In this document: positions 59,101 to 64,000 of the stretch, piece after piece
Position numbering within the stretch: the stretch's first letter is position 1
Layout: every line of letters begins with the position of its first letter
NCBI GenBank assembly: GCA_035610365.1
Contig: CM069435.1
Span: 12,761,123-12,825,122 of the forward strand
Direction: 5' to 3'
From: Aquatica leii
Lineage: Eukaryota > Arthropoda > Insecta > Coleoptera > Lampyridae
DNA: 64,000 bases
Notes under the pieces: generated by a model
The model's input: the letters and a program-made list of their open reading frames with translations, nothing else
The model's database searches: none
Told to the model about the DNA's origin: nothing
Program-made: the position numbers and the translations under genes

Positions 59101-59154
59101 CCAAATCACGTATTATCTGTATGGATATTTCTAGCCGTTTTAAGTGCAAAATAG
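47149..59154 (+). CDS. CC2D2A: coiled-coil and C2 domain-containing protein 2A, ciliary transition zone
   Basis: Thirteen exons in consistent phase: 47149-47160, 47209-47772, 47820-47968, 48016-48159, 48209-49690, 49735-50097, 50144-50455, 50503-50665, 50724-50864, 50914-51192, 58249-58515, 58565-58915 and 58969-59154. They give 1470 residues (human 1620). A basic, disordered N-terminus is followed by the conserved FKHHPLFSPEHVFAQKL block near residue 355, coiled-coil helices, and a C2 domain with FVVGTYQNAS and ENPVWNQEL near 1000. The C-terminal transglutaminase-like region has HAIALVCYLTSL, SWLLLGYGLPHGTTAYVLV, NLPYTNIS and YPYPNHVLSVWIF. CC2D2A belongs to the MKS complex that gates the transition zone of cilia. 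Exon 1 encodes only four residues. The exon 12 donor was placed at TTC|GTAAGA because this restores the conserved ANGYLLNLPY reading through a 53-bp intron. Intron 10 is 7 kb and holds two transposons. Confidence 0.95.
51544..54328 (-). mobile_element. mariner-type DD41D element with about 790-bp inverted repeats
   Basis: The outer ends are CAGGGTTATACAAAAG and its reverse complement, each flanked by TA. Inverted repeats run 51544-52331 and 53535-54328 and differ by only a few changes over the parts compared. The transposase lies between them on the minus strand. The element sits in intron 10 of CC2D2A, antisense to the gene. Confidence 0.92.
52333..53405 (-). pseudogene. DD41D mariner transposase with one frame shift
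   Basis: The first open frame (53405-52908) has an N-terminal helix-turn-helix region, VQKTYARWFEHRSVKDIRRS, a GRAKTAT linker and an SVKRILKNANAKPYKLQ block. The reading must then shift by one base near 52955-52965 into the second frame (52953-52333). That frame has ICFSDEATFCLNG (first Asp), VWFQQDGAPAHYG (second Asp) and RSPDLTPLDFFLWG (third Asp). Forty-one residues separate the last two aspartates, so this is the DD41D (rosa/visitor-like) group. All three catalytic aspartates remain, and the shift is the only clear defect. Both ends lie next to the long inverted repeats. Confidence 0.9.
54930..57480 (-). mobile_element. non-LTR retrotransposon remnant in CC2D2A intron 10
   Basis: Read on the minus strand, 57465-57253 encodes an ORF1 coiled coil (LNDLDMKTESINMKLDKISK). 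About 57050-56860 encodes KKNIWINDDYPKRVRKERKE. About 56540-56100 encodes an endonuclease with GTWNITSLTGKERVIVEEMK and IISSRIMTLEIALHRKLSII-like sequence. About 55900-55520 encodes the basic region between endonuclease and RT. The RT core is deleted. 55456-55142 encodes the RT C-terminus with ININKCKTMIINN, YEYLGSIVIEDGKIDG and VIPTLTYASETW, and 55154-54939 the final MKQLKWYGHIIRI block. Numerous stops are present. The family resembles the widespread insect 'craniofacial development protein 2-like' retroelements. Confidence 0.75.
57866..58248. other. end of CC2D2A intron 10, nothing recognised
   Basis: No coding sequence. A GC-richer patch at 57990-58190 has no recognised identity. The polypyrimidine tract and TTACAG acceptor of exon 11 end the segment. 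Confidence 0.4.
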
Positions 59155-59195
59155 TTTAAACCATTAGAATTAATTTTATAGAATATATTGCTGGA

Positions 59196-59201
59196 AATAA
59201 A
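59196..59201 (+). terminator. poly(A) signal of CC2D2A
   Basis: AATAAA occurs 42 bp after the CC2D2A stop codon, with a second overlapping AATAAA-like hexamer a few bases downstream. This fixes a short 3' UTR. Confidence 0.65.
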
Positions 59202-59574
59202 ACAATAAATTAAAGCCCATTTTCTTATGAATATTAAGAATGAAAAAGCGCGAAGAATCAGAACACACAATTGCATACGACAAAAAATTCTTTAAACAAT
59301 TACAGTTTAGGGGGCAACAATTTAAAAAAAAAAGCGTATTATCAAGAACCACAAAAAATATTTTTAATTTGCTAATTTTGCTAACTTCCTACGTCTATGA
59401 CTTTTCCATTAACCATCGCTAAGTCGTTCTAAGTAGTGTCAGTTTAGCTCTCACCGCAGTCGGAGTTTTAACAGTACTCTTATTTACCAATTGTCCTTGC
59501 CTTGACTACTTCAACGTCAAAGGGCCCATGCAGTGCCCTGTGGTATCAATATGTTTACCGTATTTTGACTAGAT

Positions 59575-59830
59575 CTACTCTGGACAGGCGTGACTCCAGC
59601 GAATAAACATAGTGGTAGTCCAGATATTTTTACCGTCTCGCCACTGACTGCCTATTAGTTTCCGAAGTAAAATGTTGCTTGTTTGTATTTTTATGTTCTT
59701 GCACTACTCTTTAAATGTGAGATCAATGTCTAGTGTAACTCAAAGGTATACCGGTTGTTCTTTAATTGTTCACCATGCTATGAAATTTTTAGTTCTGTTT
59801 TGGTTCTTCAGTTTCGGAGTGCATTAATGC
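59575..59830 (-). mobile_element. jockey-like RT C-terminal fragment
   Basis: On the minus strand the translation reads, with frame breaks, QPVYL, VTLDIDLTFKE, KNIKIQTSNILLRKLIGSQW and WSHACPE. This matches the LGVTLDRTLSFKEH...RNNLLRKLxGxxW region after the catalytic domain of jockey-type reverse transcriptases. It is only about 80 residues long and isolated. Confidence 0.6.
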
Positions 59831-60114
59831 ATATTCTTTGGGTTTGGCTTGATATGGCTTTTGTTGTGGTATTCTGTAAGTTCGCCCGTGTGTATACTTT
59901 ATCCTATTATAGCAGAAAATAAGTTGCGACCCCAAACTATAACAATTCCACGTGAATATGCAAATTAATTTTGTGTCTATCTAAGCGATAGTCGATTTGG
60001 GCGGATGTCGTTGCATTTATCGGTGAAGATAACATACAGATGGCATATTTGGAGAAAAATTGAAAACCTTTAAAGTTGCGATTCCGTTTGAGAAGAAAGG
60101 CCACGTTCAATTGC

Positions 60115-60880
60115 TACATTAAGTCGAGGGGAAACGCAGCGCATTCGCTATCTCAAATGATTATATGCTTTGAAAACGAAATTTACTTGTGTTAACGCCG
60201 TATGTACGTTTTGTGTTAGATTTAATATTACGTTTTAGGTAATACAGGTACGGAATTAGCTAATCCCCTACTGGATAAAACCTAACTGTGAGTATTACAA
60301 TTTCTAATTTTACGATTAGTACTTCGTTGGTCATGTCGATTGTTGACCGTACGTACATGTTAGGTTAACACAATTAATTATAAGATCATTTTGTGCGTCA
60401 CAAAGTCGTATGCAGTGCGCGTTGAGTCTCTAAGTCTTCATTTTTTTTTATATACTTTTGTGATCTTAAATTTACGAATATAAAGTCCTTCCTGCTTCGA
60501 ATGTAAAAGTTTAGACCGACTAGGTCAGTTTACTGTACGACGTGTTACCCAGTATAGGGCGCAACTTATATTTGGTCCGACCCAAGTATCTATTAGCGTT
60601 TGGAAAATTTACGTAATTATATTTATGTACCTTCTTCGTCCTCTTTGGAATTATTGTCTGTGATAAAATAAATATATATTCGGTGTTATTATTTCTGTCG
60701 TGTTATTTGTCCTATTCCAGCTACGGGTAGAGTTAAACGATATGACCCTAATTTAATCTTTCATCGCTTTGACGCATTTTTAGATTTAATTTATAATTTC
60801 GCATCACAAAGCCTGCGACTCCCTCAACGCGGACAACTGTGTTAGCCGTTGCTTATTTTTTTTGGTTACACGAAAACCAG
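60115..60880. repeat. dispersed repeat, copy 2 (copy 1 at 35056-35620)
   Basis: Diverged copy of the repeat at 35056-35620, with the same ordered blocks plus about 120 extra bases around 60430-60520. It lacks the foldback palindrome that adjoins copy 1. No coding sequence. Confidence 0.65.
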
Positions 60881-61039
60881 TGTAACAAGCTGGTGCACAA
60901 TAAACACGTTAAACGCGATCCGCCAGCGTCAACAACGACAAGCCAGTATTTAGAAATTTTAACGCGCGTAAAATCCGAGACAAAGAGAATTAACTTAAGA
61001 CAAAATTACAAATTGCGCAAATAGAGAACGCAGCGAGAA

Positions 61040-61860
61040 GAAATCGACATGACTGAAAACAAAGAAATAACTTTAAACGATATAAAAAATTTATTACAAG
61101 TAAAAAGAAAAAATTGATGTGACAAATGCAAACATGAACCGACAATAAAAGAAAATAAAGAAACTTGAAGAGATCGAGAAGCTAGAAAATGAGCTAAGAA
61201 AAAAAAATTTAATAATCTTCGGAATACACGATATCACAGAGGACTTAAACACCCTGAAAGAGAAGGTCCATGAATAATAAGGAAGAAAATGGAGATTCAA
61301 CTGGGAGAAAATGAGACAGATTTTATCAACAAACTAGGGGAAAGGAAAGATAATCGAAAGAGACCAGTAAAGATGGGGATCACAACAATACTAAAAAAAT
61401 GGAAAATTATGAGGAACGCAAAGAAATTGGCAGGAACAAAAATAGGAATGAGTAAGAACCTGGACAAGAAGACAAGAGAAGAGATGCTAGGAAAAAAGGG
61501 CTACGAGAAAAATAAAGAACTAATAAATAGAGACGAGTGGTGCATTGAAGACAATACAAGCGATGATAAGAAAATAAGAAAGTAATAACACGTAATGATA
61601 CAGAGGAACAAAAGAAAAAAGCCAGATCCACAGACAAAGAAGAACCAAGACTTGCCCGGGGAGCAATACCAAAAAAGAAAAACTGGACACAGACCATACT
61701 AGCATCCTACTAAAAAGAAAGGTTGGACGCACAGGAAAAAGATTTAAACAAAGCACTTAGGAACACCACAACGACAAATCGAAACCAACAAATTCAAAAA
61801 AACTAATAGAAAATAAAAACCTGGTGGAAGTAAAAAAAACGACGACAATAACCAACCCAG
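61040..61860 (+). mobile_element. non-LTR ORF1-like fragment
   Basis: Purine-rich, lysine-rich coding remains. About 61048-61290 reads MTENKEITLNDIKNLL, then glutamate/lysine coiled-coil sequence and LIIFGIHDITEDLN-like remains. The open frame 61289-61585 includes GENETDFINKLGERKD, KRPVKMGITTILKKWKIMRN and IGMSKNLDKKTREE. This is the pattern of the RRM-like domain of non-LTR ORF1 proteins (fold-region RPVKV, K..ILKNAK.L). No endonuclease or RT follows before the satellite begins. Confidence 0.55.
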
Positions 61861-62040
61861 GGGAAGTTAGCTATAACTTTTCATCCATAGATTTCTATCG
61901 AGCGCGCACCAAACGCACGCTGTTATTTTCAATGTGAAAGATGAATTTCTTGAGAAATTTTTTTAGTAAATCGATAGTATAAATAGCAGACCACAAAACA
62001 GTTAAATAATTGCTAATATACTTATTCTTTAAAATAAACA

Positions 62041-64000
62041 AATCATAATTTCAATGAAGAGTCGTTCCACGTCGCCACCTAAAATATTTTCTAACTCAAA
62101 AAGGATGTTTTTTATTTCAATAATTTTTTTGCAATATATAAATAAATCTATAATAAACACAATATCAAATAATTGGAGGGGTGTTTTTTGTTTAAAGCAA
62201 ATTATTCAATTTCAAAGTTCATCCATAACTTTTCACCGTATCTGTCACGCGTCTACGCCTAAAAAATTTTCTAACTCAAAAAGTATGTTTTTTATTTCAA
62301 TAATTTTCTTGCAATAGATAAATGGATCTATAATCAACACAATATCAAATAAATGGAAGGGTGTTTTTTGTTTAAAGAAAATTATTCAATTTCAAAGTTT
62401 ATCCATAACTTTTCACCGTATCTGTCACGCGTCTACGCCTAAAAAATTTTCTAACTCAAAAAGTATGTTTTTTATTTTAATAATTTTTTTGCAATATATA
62501 AATAAATCTATAATAAACACAATATCAAATAATTGGAGGGGTGTTTTTTGTTTAAAGCAAATTATTCAATTTCAAAGTTTATCCATAACTTTTCACCGTA
62601 TCTGTCACGCGTCTACGCCTAAAAAATTTTCTAACTCAAAAAGTATGTTTTTTATTTTAATAATTTTTTTGCAATATATAAATAAATCTATAATAAACAC
62701 AATATCAAATAATTGGAGGGGTGTTTTTTGTTTAAAGCAAATTATTCAATTTCAAAGTTGAGCCATAACTTTTCACCGTATCCGTCACGCGTCTACGCCT
62801 AAAAAAATTTCTAACTCAAAAAGTATGTTTTTTATTTTAATAATTTTTTTGCAATATATAAATAAATCTATAATAAACACAATATCAAATAATTGGAGGG
62901 GTGTTTTTTGTTTAAAGCAAATTATTCAATTTCAAAGTTCATCCATAACTTTTCACCGTATCTGTCACGCGTCTACGCCTAAAAAATTTTCTAACTCAAA
63001 AAGTATGTTTTTTATTTCAATAATTTTCTTGCAATAGATAAATGGATCTATAATCAACACAATATCAAATAGATGGAAGGGTGTTTTTTGTTTAAAGAAA
63101 ATTATTCAATTTCAAAGTTCATCCATAACTTTTCACCGTATCTGTCACGCGTCTACGCCTAAAAAATTTTCTAACTCAAAAAGTATGTTTTTTATTTCAA
63201 TAATTTTCTTGCAATAGATAAATGGATCTATAATAAACACAATATCAAATAATTGGAGGGGTGTTTTTTGTTTAAAGAAAATTATTCAATTTCAAAGTTT
63301 ATCCATAACTTTTCACCGTATCTGTCACGCGTCTACGCCTAAAAAATTTTCTAACTCAAAAAGTATGTTTTTTATTTCAATAATTTTTTTGCAATAGATA
63401 AATGGATCTATAATCAACACAATATCAAATAATTGGAGGGGTGTTTTTTGTTTAAAGCAAATTATTTAATTTCAAAGTTCATCCATAACTTTTCACCGTA
63501 TCTGTCACGCGTCTACGCCTAAAAAATTTTCTAACTCAAAAAGTATGTTTTTTATTTTAATAATTTTTTTGCAATATATAAATAAATCTATAATAAACAC
63601 AATATCAAATAATTGGAGGGGTGTTTTTTGTTTAAAGCAAATTATTCAATTTCAAAGTTCATCCATAACTTTTCACCGTATCCGTCACGCGTCTACGCCT
63701 AAAAAATTTTCTAACTCAAAAAGTATGTTTTTTATTTTAATAATTTTTTTGCAATATATAAATAAATCTATAATAAACACAATATCAAATAATTGGAGGG
63801 GTGTTTTTTGTTTAAAGCAAATTATTCAATTTCAAAGTTCGTCCATAACTTTTCACCGTATCTGTCACGCGTCTACGCCTAAAAAATTTTCTAACTCAAA
63901 AAGTATGTTTTTTATTTTAATAATTTTTTTGCAATATATAAATAAATCTATAATAAACACAATATCAAATAATTGGAGGGGTGTTTTTTGTTTAAAGCAA
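62041..64000. repeat. 180-bp satellite DNA array, open at the right edge
   Basis: Ten full monomers start every 180 bp from 62041, and 160 bp of an eleventh reach the window end. The first monomer is diverged in its first 50 bases, marking the array edge, and a partial older unit may start near 61870. Monomers contain a conserved GC-rich box GTCACGCGTCTACGCC in an otherwise AT-rich unit. Two variants alternate: type A has GCAATATATAAATAAATC and GGAGGGG; type B has GCAATAGATAAATGGATC and GGAAGGG. Units at 63121 and 63301 are mosaics. Because 180 is divisible by three and one frame lacks stops, spurious open frames run through the array. Confidence 0.97.

Noticed and set aside
59240..59422. 60-codon plus-strand frame downstream of CC2D2A as a small membrane protein gene
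   Set aside because: It lies directly beside a decayed jockey-type RT fragment on the other strand, has no recognised homology and no supported splice partner.
62054..63037. Open frames of 70-98 codons in the right-edge repeat
   Set aside because: They arise because the satellite monomer is 180 bp and one frame lacks stops; the same peptide repeats with every monomer.
62041..64000. CRISPR array
   Set aside because: The repeats are contiguous 180-bp units without unique spacers, in eukaryotic DNA.

Overview
The window is a 64-kb piece of AT-rich, transposon-dense insect nuclear DNA. The evidence is GT-AG introns of about 50-100 bp, animal ciliary and DNA-repair genes, and insect-style mobile elements: Ty3/gypsy, Ty1/copia, Penelope-like, several non-LTR lineages, hAT, and a DD41D mariner. 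The order cannot be fixed from sequence alone. Host genes fill roughly a quarter of the window. Nearly everything else is degenerate, often nested, mobile DNA. No prokaryotic operon, CRISPR array or viral genome was seen. Layout: 1-3770 holds decayed gypsy pol fragments split by a Penelope-like terminal repeat and a hAT fragment. 3988-4661 carries the last four exons of a DHRS4-like short-chain dehydrogenase. 5780-11560 is a second decayed gypsy element with a 4-kb non-LTR retrotransposon inserted inside it, bounded by a 13-bp target-site duplication. 11560-19960 is gene-free and contains hAT fragments, a TIR element ending in CCCAGTAAACACA and a hAT MITE with a perfect 8-bp duplication. 20250-21302 is a complete four-exon cyclophilin E (PPIE) gene. 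21457-27025 is a copia element on the minus strand, split by a non-LTR element that itself contains a gypsy LTR-gag-protease fragment. The most notable region is 27041-59154. It contains two full-length RAD50 genes on the minus strand (27041-31002 and 43064-47038), each two exons with a first exon of exactly 2469 nt, and then CC2D2A on the plus strand (47149-59154, 13 exons, about 1470 residues). RAD50-b and CC2D2A are head to head with 110 bp between start codons. RAD50-a has a short remnant of CC2D2A exon 2 in the equivalent upstream position, so the ancestral duplication appears to have taken RAD50 plus the 5' part of CC2D2A. Patches of near-identity between the RAD50 copies inside otherwise diverged sequence suggest gene conversion. 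The 12 kb between the copies contains two Penelope-like elements, a 176-bp-arm foldback, a second CCCAGCAAACACA element and a compact multi-stem palindrome. The 7-kb tenth intron of CC2D2A hosts a mariner with about 790-bp inverted repeats and a decayed non-LTR element. The right edge (62041-64000) is a 180-bp satellite array that runs out of the window. Functionally, RAD50 is the SMC-like ATPase of the MRE11-RAD50-NBS1 break-repair complex, CC2D2A is a ciliary transition-zone (MKS module) protein, PPIE is a spliceosomal cyclophilin and the DHRS4-like enzyme is a carbonyl reductase. They share a neighbourhood rather than a pathway. The candidate novelty is the pair of apparently intact RAD50 paralogues. 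A secondary one is a set of six hammerhead-ribozyme-like motifs in the Penelope terminal repeats.
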